64,000 nucleotides of DNA from Lindgomyces ingoldianus (lineage: Eukaryota > Ascomycota > Dothideomycetes > Pleosporales > Lindgomycetaceae): the NCBI RefSeq assembly GCF_010093535.1, contig NW_022985183.1, positions 780,956 through 844,955 of the forward strand. The letters are read 5' to 3'. The notes beneath the pieces were generated by a model. The model was not told where the DNA came from and searched no databases. It was given only the letters and a program-made list of their open reading frames with translations. The first letter of the stretch is position 1. The number at the start of each line of letters is the position of its first letter. Both the position numbers and the translations under genes were made by a program. This document shows, piece by piece, positions 1 to 12,070 of the stretch.

Positions 1-2122
1 GTACCACCCCAACTAGCCACACCAGGTCCAATCCCTGACGCACCCAGATTCGAGCTAAGGCGTCGGAAGCCAACACCCATGCCAACCGGAACAGAAGATC
101 TCCTTCGCAGGGGTCTACCATTCCGGGTCCCCCGTCGTCTCGCTGAATGACTCCTGACTTGCGCTATGCTGCTCCCGGTGCCCCAGCGGATGTGGTGTCT
201 TCCTGGTCCTTCTTCTTCGCTCCAGAATGCTTCATCCTCGGATTCAATCGCTACACTAGATCGAGTACTGGTGTAAGAAAGCAGGTTGGTTGATTCCCCG
301 TAATCGCATTCCGAAGCCACAGCATCCTCATCATCGTCTGCACCCCCTAATTTTCCATCTTCACCCGACTCTTCTGAAGAAGCAGAAGCAGAGACAACAC
401 TCTCCATATCCGAATCTGGATCATCCCCAAACCCCTTGCCCTCTACTAGCCACAATGTCGGAATGAAGCCTAGAAGCGCGATCGCAGCCAGCGCCCAAAA
501 TGGGGGGATGACGTACCCTCGCTTGACGGCCCAAGTAAAGATTCCACCGCCAATTGAGGGCCCTGCAGCACGACCTACAGCGGAGACGCTGGTTGCAAGA
601 CCGTTGACAGTTCCGAGAACCCGGAGACTGGCAGCGCTGTTTGTTAGCATGATGGTTGATGCTGGGAAGGCGAATGTGCCGCCTACGCCTCGAATCATCA
701 TTAAGATTAGAATAGCAACCTGTTGGGAGAACTGAGTAGGGAGCAGAGAGGTAAATGGTGTGATGATGAAGACGACAGGGTAGATCAGCATAGCCATCTG
801 GAGGCATGGAAGAACTCCAAAATAGCGGGTGAAGGGGGGAAAGACGAGAAACTGGCACAGAGTTGAGGATATGCTGAAGATGGTGAAGAGAACGCCGATC
901 TGTCCATTCTTGAGACCGAAGCCACCACTGAATTTAAGTGGCAGATTTACTCCGGGATCGTCGATGCTTTGTGGAGGGTGATGCATGAAGACGGGAAGAA
1001 GCTGCATGGATGATGTTATGGATACGCTCAGTATTAAGTACTACAGGGAACTTACCTGATCGTAAGCCAGAGAGTATAACGCTATAAAGGTGTAGGCGAC
1101 CAAATTTAAGGTCGTCTGGCATGTTAGCACATCCCTCAACCTCGGCTTCTTTTCGATTTCGGCGGCGATTATGGGGTCCTGCGCTGTTTCCTCATCATCG
1201 GGTGCTTTCTGGTGGAAAAGTAGCGGTTCCCTTTCAGCGTGAGACTTCTTCTGTCGCTTAGGGAGGTTGAAGGCCTTGCGAACCCAGGCAGCGATCTTAG
1301 CGCCAATAATCAAGCCCAAGTCTCGATCGTATTTCTTGCTTTCAAGAGATTCCTAGTTATGTTAATGGAGCGCAGTGAAGAGTGATATTAGACATACTTT
1401 TAGGAAAAGCCAGCCAGTGACAATGCCAATGCTAAAAAGAACGGCAGCAACAATGTTGGGCAGTACATATGGGTATCTTTCGAGAAACCTATCTCCATGT
1501 GGTTTTTGTGCATCTATATGAAGAGGGTTCGATAGAACGCCACCTAATGTCTAACACCTACGGTCAGCACCAGTGAGTAATTTGTAAAAGACGAGTATAC
1601 CGGTCCAAATATGGCACCAATGGTGTAGACCAAAGGCATGATACTGAATGCTCGAGGCTGCAATTCTTTCCATGGACAAAGCTCAGCCACGGCAGTTCTC
1701 AGAATGCCAATATTCCCGTTCCCCAAGCCTTGCAGGGTGCGAGCTGTGATGGCCATGGGTAAGCTAGTCGAGAAGCCCCAGATCAGGGTTGTGATCATGG
1801 TATTGATCAATCCAATAAGAATAATAGGCTTCCTCCCAAAGCGGTCAGACGCAGCACCCCATGGTATGCCTGTCAAGCATTGGCTGAGGGAGAAGACAGA
1901 CGACGTCACGCCCGCCCAGCGCGCAATATCGTTTTTCGGGACTCCAAACGACTCGATCATTTCAGGGAGGTAGGGGAACACGGAGGTAAGAGCGATGGGC
2001 TCAGCGAAGCGACATATCGCTGGGTGTGCTTTTTAGCAGTCCCACTTGAAGATTGGTCAAGTTTGGACGTAGAACTTACATAAGATCACCAGCTGTTTGA
2101 CTGGGAGGCGGCGTTGTGTCAT
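1..2122 (-). CDS. MFS transporter (drug:H+ antiporter / TetA-like), 3' end off the window
   Basis: A polytopic plasma-membrane or vacuolar transporter of the major facilitator superfamily, probably a proton-coupled exporter; the substrate cannot be read. I start at the ATG at 2122-2120 (MTQRRLPVKQLVIL). Four introns restore one frame: 2020-2079, 1551-1600, 1353-1397 and 1002-1055. Exon 2 holds SICRFAEPIALTS, FPYLPEMIESFG and the loop 2-3 signature GAASDRFGRKP, the MFS motif A. A charged central loop (KRQKKSHAEREPL) separates the two six-helix halves. After the last helix (IALLGFIPTLWLVEG) comes a long acidic, serine-rich cytosolic tail that is still open at base 1, so the stop lies outside. 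About 637 residues are visible, long for the family because of this tail. The architecture is that of fungal tetracycline-resistance-like MFS proteins. The intron model is my own reading. Confidence 0.85.
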
Positions 2123-2156
2123 GGCGGTGTGACGTGAAGCCTTGAGGGCATTCTAG

Positions 2157-2225
2157 AGTCTAGAGAAGAGGGAAGAGAGAAGAGAGGGAGAGAGAAGAGA
2201 GAAAGACGGGGAGAGAGAAAGATGA
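2157..2225. repeat. GA-rich (polypurine) tract upstream of the MFS gene
   Basis: About 70 bp are almost purely purine on the + strand (agagaagagggaagagagaa pattern). Read with the MFS gene this is a CT-rich leader, common just upstream of highly expressed fungal genes, so it is probably promoter or 5' UTR of the transporter. Confidence 0.6.
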
Positions 2226-3440
2226 GGAGGTAGGCCGTCCAATCGAAGTCTGAGTCAACACTGCATGTGGCCGGTGTGAACTCATGCGCAGTCGGAGTAA
2301 ACTCATGGAACTAGTGGCAATCACGCGCCATCTCGACATCCTCCGGCTTGCCACCATCCATCCATTTTCATCCTGCATCCACTTTCACCCTGCATCTATT
2401 TTCACCCCCCATCTCAGGCCCTCTGCCAGTGCAGAATGCCATGTCGTCGAATTGCGGTTGAAGAGGAGCCAAAGTGATCGTGTGCTGTCGAATGGCAAAT
2501 AGCACAACCGGTAAGCCCAAGCTTCGGCTCGGTTCGTGAGCTGCCAGTGAACCCCGCCAACTCCAGGGTTCGCATATCGATGCAGGAATCCCTGAAGGCG
2601 CAGTCTTATTTTCATCGCATCCTTCTCAATGGCTAGCCTGAGACAAGCTTATTCCTTCATTGTTTCTCAGAAGTCGTCTCAATGTTTTTTCTTGACTTCC
2701 AAAGTGGCGGAACGCCCCGCTTGTTCATGCTTATCGGTCCCAGTCCGCCGGGTACTCCGAAAGAAGCATGCCGAAAATACTTTGTTTATTCCGAGGATTT
2801 CTTTTGACTGTGTCCAGCGATGCGCCACGATCGCACGCTAATGGCCGTCGTCAATCTTTCACCTTTAAATCATTCCCGGTGGATCACGTCTTACGTACCT
2901 GGCCCACTTTTTTTGACTGTTCCGCTCAGATACTTGGAAAAAGCGGAGGGTGGAGGGTGGAGGATCTGAGACATTATCTCAACCGAACACGAATTGCCTG
3001 ACATTGGCCCCGACCAGGTTTCCGTGCCCTCCTTCAATTTTTTCGGCTTTGAACACCAGAAAGCATGACCAATGTTCAAATGTTTTAACCTTCCACAGCA
3101 TAATCTCTCAACTTAACATAGGGCTATGGGTAGATACGACTCCCAGGCGGCCTATAACATCTCACAATCACTTTCGAGCTGGTCTTGGCGAATTTGAGCA
3201 GATGGGATCTCGGTTTTCGTCTTCCGAGTGGGGGTGATTTCCAAGAATACTAGGTCACAATGTTGGTGAATCGCGTTTCTTCGTGGAGAGGCCACCTATT
3301 CCGCTTGCATCACACACGAACTAGGTAACATCCACGTGTTGAATGTAATTGCCTGGGGAAATACGACATGTATAAGAGTTCGCAAAGAGGCAGGGTGTTG
3401 TAGTTGTTTATCGCAATCTCAGTTATAGAGAGATACGCGG
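2226..3440. other. Intergenic, no gene seen
   Basis: Short overlapping frames on both strands have no recognisable domain and no consistent splice pattern. Composition is balanced rather than AT-rich. It contains the upstream side of the MFS promoter and the upstream region of the broken secreted-protein exon that follows. Confidence 0.5.
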
Positions 3441-3441
3441 C

Positions 3442-3570
3442 ATGAAGAAATTTTAAACCATTCTTGGCCTTGTAGCCTTAGGTCTATCCCCTTTGTCCCG
3501 AGAAACCCACCGCGCTGAGAAGTATGAGGGGTACTTTGACTTCAAGCAACTCAGACTCTACGGACACGTT
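3442..3570 (+). pseudogene. Broken first exon of a small secreted protein (relic)
   Basis: An ATG at 3442 opens MKKF, hits a TAA, then continues in the same frame as TILGLVALGLSPLSRETHRA and EKYEGYFDFKQLRLYGH. This looks like a signal peptide followed by a mature N-terminus, ending at a plausible donor (CAC|GTTAGT). A TATAAG lies near 3370, about 70 bp upstream. I find no convincing second exon in the decayed sequence beyond. It may be a dead secreted-protein or effector gene. The family is not recognised and the call is tentative. Confidence 0.3.
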
Positions 3571-4351
3571 AGTATCTATAATAGTCCTATATATATTGTG
3601 TTCTGTAACTATTCCTGAACAGTAGAACCCTTCTAGCCTAAAACTACGTTCGCACCGTTACCTTTGCGCTTAATTTACAAAGTGCCTCTTTTTATACTAA
3701 ATCAGACTTCCTTCTCCATTGCACCACCGCTAAACTGTTACCACTCCTTATACTAATAATAGCGTCTTATCAAAGCTTTAGAGCTTTGCTACAATGCTTA
3801 GGAGTAACTATTAACATGGTATTTGCTATCTCGCGGAAATCCATGCAGTGTCGCCACACTGATCGATACCTCTAATAATAATGGCGATAACCGGTTCAGG
3901 CTAGTACAGAACCAACTCCACCTCGCATAAATTAACTCAGGGTGTAGTTTCCCTAGAGTGGTTGTTGAGCTATGGTTGCGCAGAGACTTAGCAAGCAGGC
4001 CAGTCTTAGCCCCACAGCCTTAGTTATGCCTCTAGTCAACTTACTAAACTCTCTGAGAACACTTGCAGAATCGCCGCCTTACAAGGCTTAGTTTGGAGCG
4101 GGTCAGCCGTCCCCCCTGCTACAGTAGCATGATCGAGGCGTTCGTCTGCCTCTAGCAAGACTCATGTGCCGTGGCAAATATTTAACACGTAATTCTGGTG
4201 GGCGTCTTCTTACATTAGTGATGGTATGCTTGAAGCTTCGCTGTGGCAAATTGGCAAGCTATATATTCATGCAAATTCCCGGCCCTATGAAATAGAGAGA
4301 GAATAATAAATATATTATAGTAAATAACAATGACATAAATGCTCTGATGCC
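3571..4351. other. Decayed AT-leaning sequence, no gene seen
   Basis: Stops in all frames and no domain I can name. It lies between the secreted-exon relic and the C-terminal end of the NLR relic and probably belongs to the same decayed, repeat-derived block. Confidence 0.4.
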
Positions 4352-5990
4352 CTAGGACGCATTAAGCTTGTTACGTTCAACCTTACATATCCATACCCTT
4401 CCATGACTAGTACCAATACCAATCATATTCGTAGATACTATAAAATACGATGGTCTATCTTTTGATGGTAGCCATAACAGGTTCCCCAGGTTGTATACTA
4501 TCCATGTATGATCTGAACTCCAGCCTAGGCCTTGGTAGACCATGTTGTCATTTGACCCACGCGTTATGGCCCTCGAGCGTCTGGAGGCACTCGCCGCTGC
4601 TTGCATCCCAGATCTTGACGGTCTTGTCACCTGACCCTGCGCCAGCCGGTTCGAGTTGTGAGAGAAGGCTCTGAGCCGGACTACGCGCTATGGCCCTTGA
4701 GCTTCTGGAGGCACGAGCTCTATTTCTCTTCCATAGCTAGCTTTATTGTGATCTAATCCCGCCCTTCTCTCTTAAAAAGACCTCTTATCAGACTGCAAAT
4801 TGGGTTGAATAGGATTGTAGCGCCATATTCCTGAAGAGGGCTCTTCTTCATTGCCCACTTGTGAGACACGAAAAATTGACGCGCATCCCGCACTAGCTTG
4901 ATCAGTGCGTGTGAACCTATTCTTCCATAGCCTGTATTAGCAGATAATATGCATAGATATAATCGCTAATCTCGGTTTACCTCTGCTACAGTCTTACGTC
5001 TCGTCATCGCAACTACACACCGCGGCATGCTCTTACAGAGGCCAAGTGCTTCTAGCCAGGAGAGGAACATCCTCTTTGTTAATAGTACCTCCATCATGTA
5101 GACCGCATGCACGATTTTCACAGAGATGGTCGACCCAGTAGATGCACGAGTAACGTGATGCTGCTAATGGGTCTGGGTCTGGTTGCTTAGACTGCTCGGT
5201 AGGATACCCTAACTAACAAAAGCTGTACATGTCTTGCCGGAGTGTCTTAGACATGACTTGGGGTGATTTCGAGAAGATGGAATGGTGAATATCCCTAATC
5301 CTGCACGGGAAGATGCTATGGCTTGGTTTATCAGATAGGAAGTCTCGAGCAGATTGATGGATGATGTAGAAACTGCCTTCTCGTATTTTAAAGAATGAGC
5401 TACACATCTTCACAACTTGATTTACGTCCTGGGCCTCGGTAGGTAAGCCGGATAAAAGATGCAATTCTTGTAAGTGTAACGGACAGTACGCAGCGATAAC
5501 AGGGGGCATAACCTATCGGAAATGTTATGGATATTGACGCTGCAGATGTTTGATTTACTCTATCATCTGACGATATACGTCTTTTAGTTCTGTTGGGATT
5601 TCTTTAAGGACCTGTAGTGCCTCCTAGGCCATCACCCCCTTTAGCTCCTTAACAAGAAGAGATACTTACCAGAGAAAGTGCTATTAGCTCTTTGCTGCAA
5701 TTTTCCCTAGACTACCTCTCAGAGGTTGTTGTGTTGAATTTCTAGTAATTCTAACAGGTAATAGTTGATGTACGCATTCACAGCACAGGGCATCTGATAA
5801 ATAGACATAGCATTAAGTCAAGTTGGGGCACCAGCGAAACATGGATTTGATAACCTGCGAGGGTTTAACCTTGTTTGCCTTGTCAATGCAACAGGTGTTA
5901 ATCTAAAAGTATTCTAAGTTGTCTAATCTAGCTTGTTCTCGGCAGAACTAAATCTTTTTATAGCTAGGCTTATCTCTGCTGGTACTATTT
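4352..5990 (-). pseudogene. Dead NACHT-WD40 (NLR / HET-E-like STAND) gene, C-terminal two thirds
   Basis: Read right to left, fragments follow in the order of fungal NACHT-WD40 NLRs. About 5.8 kb: CAVNAYINYYLLELLE. Then a damaged TFLWVSLL-like stretch (5.7 kb) and LKEIPTELKDVYRQMIE (5.6 kb). Then an open piece at 5509-5213 with FYIIHQSARDFLSDKPSHSI and SKSPQVMSKTLRQDMYS. Next come SCIYWVDHLCEN (5.1 kb), a linker ending [10 protein letters not shown], and a single WD40 blade ([20 protein letters not shown], 4.6 kb). The C-terminal cap TWIVYNLGNLLWLPS...GRVWICKVE ends at 4352. Stops and frame changes interrupt it throughout; many fit C-to-T changes on one strand, as after RIP. The P-loop and effector domain are not found. 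In living relatives these proteins are thought to act in non-self recognition and heterokaryon incompatibility. This copy cannot make a protein. Confidence 0.85.
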
Positions 5991-6396
5991 GTTAGGTCAC
6001 TAAAGGTGACCTTGTCAGCGTCCGCTCCCCATGTGTGTGGAAGGATGGCGTAGGGAGGATTGCCTCATTGCAAAACCGAGCAAGACCGAAATCGCCAGCG
6101 TCGCAGCGTCGCAAAAGACGCATTGTTTCGCATGGAACCGGACGAGGCAAGGGGTAGGATCGGGTTCCAACACTGTAGCCAAACTAAAGAGACAAACAGG
6201 GCCTCTCGCTCGTCCAAAGATAATATTAGTGCTAGCTATTGAGGTTAGCAAGCATACAGGAAAGATAGGGCGTTGCAGTGGGGATCTAAGAGTGAGACAG
6301 CGCAAGAGTGCTGAGAGTGAGTTCTGCTGTGCCTTGCTACACTCGTAGCTTTGTGAGGAAGTTAAATAGAACGCATGCTTTAGTGCAGCGAGGTTA
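5991..6396. other. Unassigned stretch between NLR relic and MITE
   Basis: Two overlapping frames of about 100 codons exist on opposite strands (6015-6348), but neither resembles a known family. The missing N-terminal part of the NLR relic would be expected here on the minus strand and is not visible, so the gene was truncated or has decayed beyond reading. Confidence 0.4.
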
Positions 6397-6781
6397 ACGT
6401 GTTTTGCCAGTCATCCGCCAGCCCCAAACTCACCAAAAATGAGAAATTTTGTACCCTAATATCTCAACGACATAATATGTTTTAAAATTTTATAACAAGT
6501 CTCATATGCCTCATGTAAGACTCTAGTTTAAACTTAAAGGCTATTCATTAACTAAATCTTAAGAAATAGCAATTCAACTAAAGCTTAGAGGTGAGAAACA
6601 TAACGTCTTAATAACAGCTAGGTCTATTACCTCGGAGCCTTTAGCAGGAATCCTAAAATAGGTATTTAAGACGAGGGATACATTTTTCGACGTTGTAATT
6701 AAGGCGATGCTAAGATATTAAGGCACATATCTTCTCATTTTTGGTAAGTTTTGGGGCTGGCAGATGACTGGTAAAACACGT
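6397..6781. mobile_element. 385-bp MITE with about 50-bp terminal inverted repeats, TA-flanked (Tc1/mariner-type)
   Basis: The left end (acgtgttttgccagtcatc...) is matched in inverted form at the right end (gatgactggtaaaacacgt). The match extends over more than 50 bp through gccagccccaaa and accaaaaatgagaa with few mismatches. The element sits between TA dinucleotides at 6395-6396 and 6782-6783. The interior is AT-rich and non-coding. Size, long TIRs and TA target fit a non-autonomous element mobilised by a Tc1/mariner or pogo transposase, which is an inference because no transposase is present here. Confidence 0.8.
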
Positions 6782-6785
6782 TAAC

Positions 6786-8266
6786 TGGGCTGAGATGCAT
6801 TAGCCAGACTTCAGGAAAAGCCCATTTCCAAGTCTTAGGATGGATATGCTTATATCTTGAGAAGTGGGCGAACACCTTGGGTATGCTACCAGGGAAGACA
6901 GCCGGCCCGCTCTAGCATTGACCTTGTGCCGTGGCGATTTCCACTGGCAGTTCTATAGTAGCTAGAGAGCGGAGTTGGTGACTGTAGGTCCCATTCTCGT
7001 CTACATGTCTAAAGCTCCTTCAGCTGTTTGTGCACACAATGGCCCCGGATCCTGGTTCAAGATCTCGCAACTCGGCCCAACATTTTCTTTCGGCGCGATG
7101 AACTAGCCTATGCAGATTGACAATATTCTTTCAAACATTCGAAGAGTCTTCCGAGCGGCCAAAATTTGCTGCGGGTTGAGCGGATTGCATTGCAACAAGC
7201 GAGTCAAGAGAAAGGCGTACAGTTCTCTATTAGCGGTGCGAATGTGAATGTCGCTAGTGGAGGCAATGGGAGTCAGGGGCCGATGATTCAATTGCTGGGA
7301 GGATATAGCGCGAATGATCCGGGAATTAAGTTGAACTTATGTATCCCTCCTGTCAGTGTTATAAGTTATTGCTAACCTGTTTGTAATTTGTAGCCTTAAT
7401 ATCCCATTCCTACGAGCTATGCGATGCCGGGTCCTACAGTGTGAGTTGGTTAAGCCAGAGGGAATTGATTGCGGCTCATGGCGCAGATAACGGTCAGGCA
7501 ATGCGAAATCAACACAGTTCCTGGATCCGCTGCCCTTGTTGGGAAGTCCCTCGGCCAACCATGAGTCTAAATAACGACCCTAATCCATGTATGTCCTTGT
7601 GAAATGCGAAGAAGGTCTATCTATACGGGCACTGGCTACCTTTTTAGTCTGCTAGGCTTCCCACCTGCAGAGTGCCATGCTTTGTTATCGCATGACGGCT
7701 GGATCAGTGGAATGTTTACTAGCAATAGGGAAGCCTTGAGGAATCCTGTTTCTTGGATATATAAAAAGGAAGTTCTCTCGCCAGTGTTTCGAAGCACTGG
7801 GGCCTTTGGTTAGGATAAGATACAACACCACTGAATGCGTACATCTCGTCCCGGTTTCGAATCAATGCCAATAATAATCCTTGGCTTTTTTTTCTTCATG
7901 CTAAAATTTCCGCTACTCTGCAATTGTCAGGCGACCAAACCAACTTCAAGAAGAATCTTACGAATACATGCAAGGATTGATGCCGGTAAGCTTGTTCCCT
8001 TCATTATTGTGAATCCTTCGTGCCCAGGGATGCCGAGGTGAGCCGGTCGAGGTGCATTGTCGCTTGGCTAAAAGGGAAGGTGCGGAGTGATTACGGTCAA
8101 TCACCACCAAACGCGAGATGGAACGTCGCACTGTTTGTTGATCCGTCATCCGAGGACCTGGAAAGCAGAAATAGCACGTCATAGTCATTCAGGCACCAAT
8201 TCTGGACTCTGACTTCGTCCCTCTTCTTACCTCTCTTTACTCCTTCACTAGTAATTGATTTCCAGA
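6786..8266. other. Intergenic with an unassigned decayed reading frame (about 7.1-7.6 kb)
   Basis: On the + strand, 7166-7350 reads LRVERIALQQASQEKGVQF followed by SISGANVNVASGGNGSQG and LLGGYSANDPGIKLNL. This composition looks like real protein, but it ends in stops and I recognise no family. An intron-like gap near 7350-7390 could join it to downstream residues. It may be a gene remnant. The last few hundred bases are the dpp5 promoter and 5' UTR. Confidence 0.35.
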
Positions 8267-10641
8267 ATGGCTCTAATTCAGGCTATTGTTGGCACGCTGC
8301 TGCTAGGATCTGTGCTGGCATTTACCCCAGAGTTTGTATCCCGTTCCCCCCAGTTTAATCTAATCCTGACGCGCTCGAAGGCAGATGCTCGCAGCACCCA
8401 GACGAAGCACTGCGAATGTCAATCCCAGTGGAGTAGGTTTCACGCACAGTTACTACTACTCAATCTTGTCTTCAATGCTAAGTTCTCTTCAGGAATGGGC
8501 TCTCTTTACATCCACTAGCTACAACTGGACGACTCACAAACCCTCAACCAAGTGGCAGCTCATGAACGTTGACAGCGGCGACATCACTGCTGCTCCTTTC
8601 GATTCTGGCATTTCCGAAGTTGTATGGGTCGGCCCCTCCAACACGAGTATTCTCTATATCAATGGCACGAACGACGAAATTCCCGGCGGTGTGACCTTGT
8701 ACACCGCCGATATTGGAGCTAGCAACTTTTCACCGTAGGCTCAGCGATAATGGAGCTTCGTTGTACTTTTCTCACCGAGCACAGCACTCTGGTCGCGTCC
8801 CTCGGCGCACCCTTCCAAGGCCTCAAAGCTGTCAATACTGACTCTGGCGCCATCAAATTCATCGTAAACTGCCTCGCCTACGCGAACAATGGGTCTGCCT
8901 ACAATCCTGACCTCGCCAGCAAATCACGGAGCACAGGGCAACTGTACGACGCCAATTTCGTCCGCCACTGGGATGTCTACCTTACAGCCGAACGTTATGC
9001 CATATTTAGCGGTATTCTCTCATCCGGGTATGGTGGGTCGTACACCTTTGACGGGACCATAAAAAATCTTCTTTGGGGTATGCAGGCACCCGTCACTCGA
9101 CCAGAATCTCCGGTCCAGCCATTTGGTGACCAAGGCGACTACGATCTCTCTCCGGACGGCAACACTGTAGCTTTTCTCACCAAAGCACCGGAACTCCCAA
9201 AAGCTAACTATACGGCGAGCTACATCTACCTTGTTCCCCATGATGCTTCCCTCACCGCAGACCGAATCAATGGTCCTGACACGACCGCGCCTGACACCGC
9301 AAAGGGCGCTTCTGCATCACCAAGATGGTCTCCGGATGGGAAGAAAGTTGCATATTGCCAGCAAGACGGCATTGCCTACGAATCCGACCGCTTCAAGTGC
9401 TACTTCGCTGAGATTACTGGCTTGCACGCAAATGTGATTCCTGTAGCTGAGGACTGGGACTCCAGCCCAGCATTTTTGCAATGGAGTCTGGATAGCGAGA
9501 ATCTGATCATTGCGTCCGAGCTTCATGCTTCAGTGCGACTCTGGACTATCCCAATATATGCGAAATCTTCCTACCAACCGACAAATTTTACAGGCCCCGA
9601 AACTACGATATCTGACTTCGCCGTGTTGCCAGGCGGCTCATTTTTTGTTTCTTCGGCATCGAGCTGGACTAGCAGGATGTTCTATACCATCAAACCCGGA
9701 GAGAAGCCGAATGTGCTCTTCACGGCAAATGAAGCTGATCCAGAGCTCGCAGGTCTTGGGCCAAAAGATGTGTCTAATTTCTGGTATGAAGGTGGCGATG
9801 GCGACATGATCCAATGTTTCGTATTCTATCCGACAAACTTCAACCCTGACAAGTCGTATCCACTGGTATTCAACGTGCACGGTGGTCCACAGAGCTCCCA
9901 GGGCGACAGTTGGAGCACACGGTGGAATCTGCGCATGTGGGCTGATCAGGGATATATCGTCACATCTCCACAATTCACCGGGACTCCTAGCTACAGCCAG
10001 AGATTCACCGATGCTATCCAGGGTAACTGGGGCGGGACACCGTACCGAGACCTCGAGAAACTGTACGAGTATCTGGAAGCCAATGTCAGCTACGTTAACA
10101 CTTCAAACGCGGTAGCTGTCGGTGCTAGTTACGGTGGCTTCATGTAAGTTGCCCATCCCTCTCCCTTTTACCTTTCTGTCCTCACTTTACTAATACCCCT
10201 AGGATGAATTGGATCCAAGGCCAACCCCTCGGCCGCAAATTCCGCGCCCTCGTAACCCACGACGGCAAGCTCTCGCAAGAATCCTCTTACGGCACCGACG
10301 AACTCTGGTTCATCCAACAAGACCAAAACGGCACTATATGGGATAATCGCGACAACTACGAACGTTACGACCCCCTCTTCCACGCCAAGAACTTTAGCAC
10401 TCCGCATTTTGTAGTCCACAATGATTTGGACTATAGGCTGCCGATTGCGGAGGGCGTTATGATGTTTAATGTATTACAGAGTTTAGGGGTTCCGAGCAGG
10501 TTTTTGCATTTTCCGGATGAGGGCCATTGGGTGCTAAGTAGGGAGAATAGTTTGGTTTGGCATAGGGCAATTTTTAATTGGATTAGGTATTGGACTGGGA
10601 TGGAGAAGGATTTGTTGATGGACATTGTGATTACGCAGTAA
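8267..10641 (+). CDS. dpp5: Secreted dipeptidyl-peptidase 5 (DPP V), S9C serine peptidase
   Basis: An extracellular enzyme that removes X-Ala-type dipeptides from peptide N-termini during external protein digestion. Five exons (8267-8335, 8385-8432, 8493-8734, 8785-10143, 10203-10641) give 718 residues, the usual family length. Residues 1-18 ([18 protein letters not shown]) are a signal peptide. The N-terminal half is a beta-propeller ([33 protein letters not shown]); the C-terminal half is an alpha/beta hydrolase. The catalytic triad is visible: Ser568 in GASYGGF, Asp in HNDLDYR (about 647-649) and His681 in FPDEGHW. HGGPQ, upstream of the serine, is typical of S9 peptidases. Several N-glycosylation sequons are present. 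The exon 4/5 junction falls inside GGFM|MNW, two residues after the nucleophile's motif. No damage seen. The close match to Aspergillus DppV is from memory of the family. Confidence 0.95.
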
Positions 10642-11055
10642 TGGCGGGTGGTGAGGGATTGGGCGCATTTGATGCAGGCTTGGCTGAGGGATAGAAATGT
10701 CAAATAATATTTGGTAATGGGTAGATGGGCGGGCTCATAGTCGGTGAGGCCTCACATTTCATGTTGCTATGTCAATTGTTAGTCAAGATATCGCCTAGCA
10801 CTATTCCATTCCAGTTTATCCCAGTGCTTCCCTTGCCTATTCTAACATAGCTTGACCTCGGCACAGATTTTGCCCAACCTCCACATTTGGTTCAACCTTC
10901 GTTCAGCACCTTCAGATCTGCATTTCTTGAGGATTTCTTTATCTCTACATTAGAGGTAAAATCCCAACCAGGCAGATTACGGACTTGAGCATTTACACCG
11001 ATACCACCAAGAGGATATTTGTGTTGACAAGCGGAACGGAATAGACTCTAGAACT
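10642..11055. other. Intergenic, dpp5 3' side
   Basis: 3' UTR of dpp5 and sequence leading into the ankyrin relic; no coding signal noticed. Confidence 0.4.
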
Positions 11056-12070
11056 TTCTAATCAAAGGGGGAGCCCAGAACGAGGGAAGATGGAAAGCAA
11101 AAGATGATGGCCGACAAATGCATACTCGTCCATAATCTGGATCGACACCCTCGCCCAGCGTAAGATTTACCATACGAGAAACCCATCTGTATCAAAATTT
11201 TCACCCAGTCAAAATCCAACTTCGTTTTAGAAAGAAATGTGGGCGTGCAGGGGGTTCCGCCCAACCTCGTCAAGGGTTTTCATGTCAGCTCCCATGTCAT
11301 AGAGAAGCACAATGATTAAATGATGCTTAGATATAACAGCATTGGAAATTAGGCTATTCCCTTTGTCCTCTCATCTAAGGACGTCTTGATTTTCCTCACT
11401 ACCCTTAAGCCTCGCAGATTTGAGACACATTTCTATTACTTCGATATCGCCTGCTGCACATGCCGGGTGAAACGGGGAGTAATTTGTTTGAAAAGCCAGT
11501 GCAAAAGGATTTGCGCCGTCGCTAATGAGGATTCTACAAGGCGTTCAGAATCCGGCGTGGGTTTGTGGCATCCCCAATGTAAAAGAGTGACATTGGATTT
11601 CCTCGAGTGTTTGCCATCAACCCCCGGCATCGGCCAGTAGCTTTCAGGTGTCGACAGGTCCCCTACAAGCTACACCTCAAAGAAGGGAATTGTCGATACC
11701 GTCTCCTTCGTTAATGTCCAGGCTAAGGCCTAGGAGTCGTTTTACTATTTTCAATATTACCTATACTTGTGGTAGTGTATAGCAGCGTTTTGAGGCTCTT
11801 AGTCTGCACTCCGGGAAGGGCCCCTACCTGTAGCAATATTTCGAAGATTTCAGGCTGTCTGCTTGAACGGCTGTGAATATTGGCGTCGCCTCACGTCATA
11901 AAGCAAAACTAGGGTCGGCCTTTGCTTTTATTAGATAGTTGATCACGGGCCATGTTCCAGCAGTAGGTCAGCCGTGACAAGTTGGTCATTCTTCGCAGCC
12001 AGCATCAATGGGACCTAGCCGGAAGGGTCTCGTTCATTGGCGTCGGCGTTGTAAGTAATCAATCAGTTCA
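11056..12070 (-). pseudogene. Dead ankyrin-repeat gene
   Basis: Read right to left, broken frames repeat the ankyrin pattern. Around 12.0-11.9 kb, LLMWAA-like remnants are followed by VINYLIKAKADPSFAL and EATPIFTAVQADSLK. Around 11.5 kb there is SDGANPFALAFQTNYSPFHP and ACAAGDIEVIEMCLKSARL. Around 11.3-11.2 kb there is VLLYDMGADMKTLDEVGRN then PLHAHISF. Frameshifts and stops separate them, so at least four repeats survive but no product is possible. Ankyrin arrays in fungi often form the sensor end of STAND/NLR proteins; whether this was one, or a stand-alone ankyrin protein, cannot be decided because no N-terminal domain is visible up to 12.4 kb. Confidence 0.75.
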
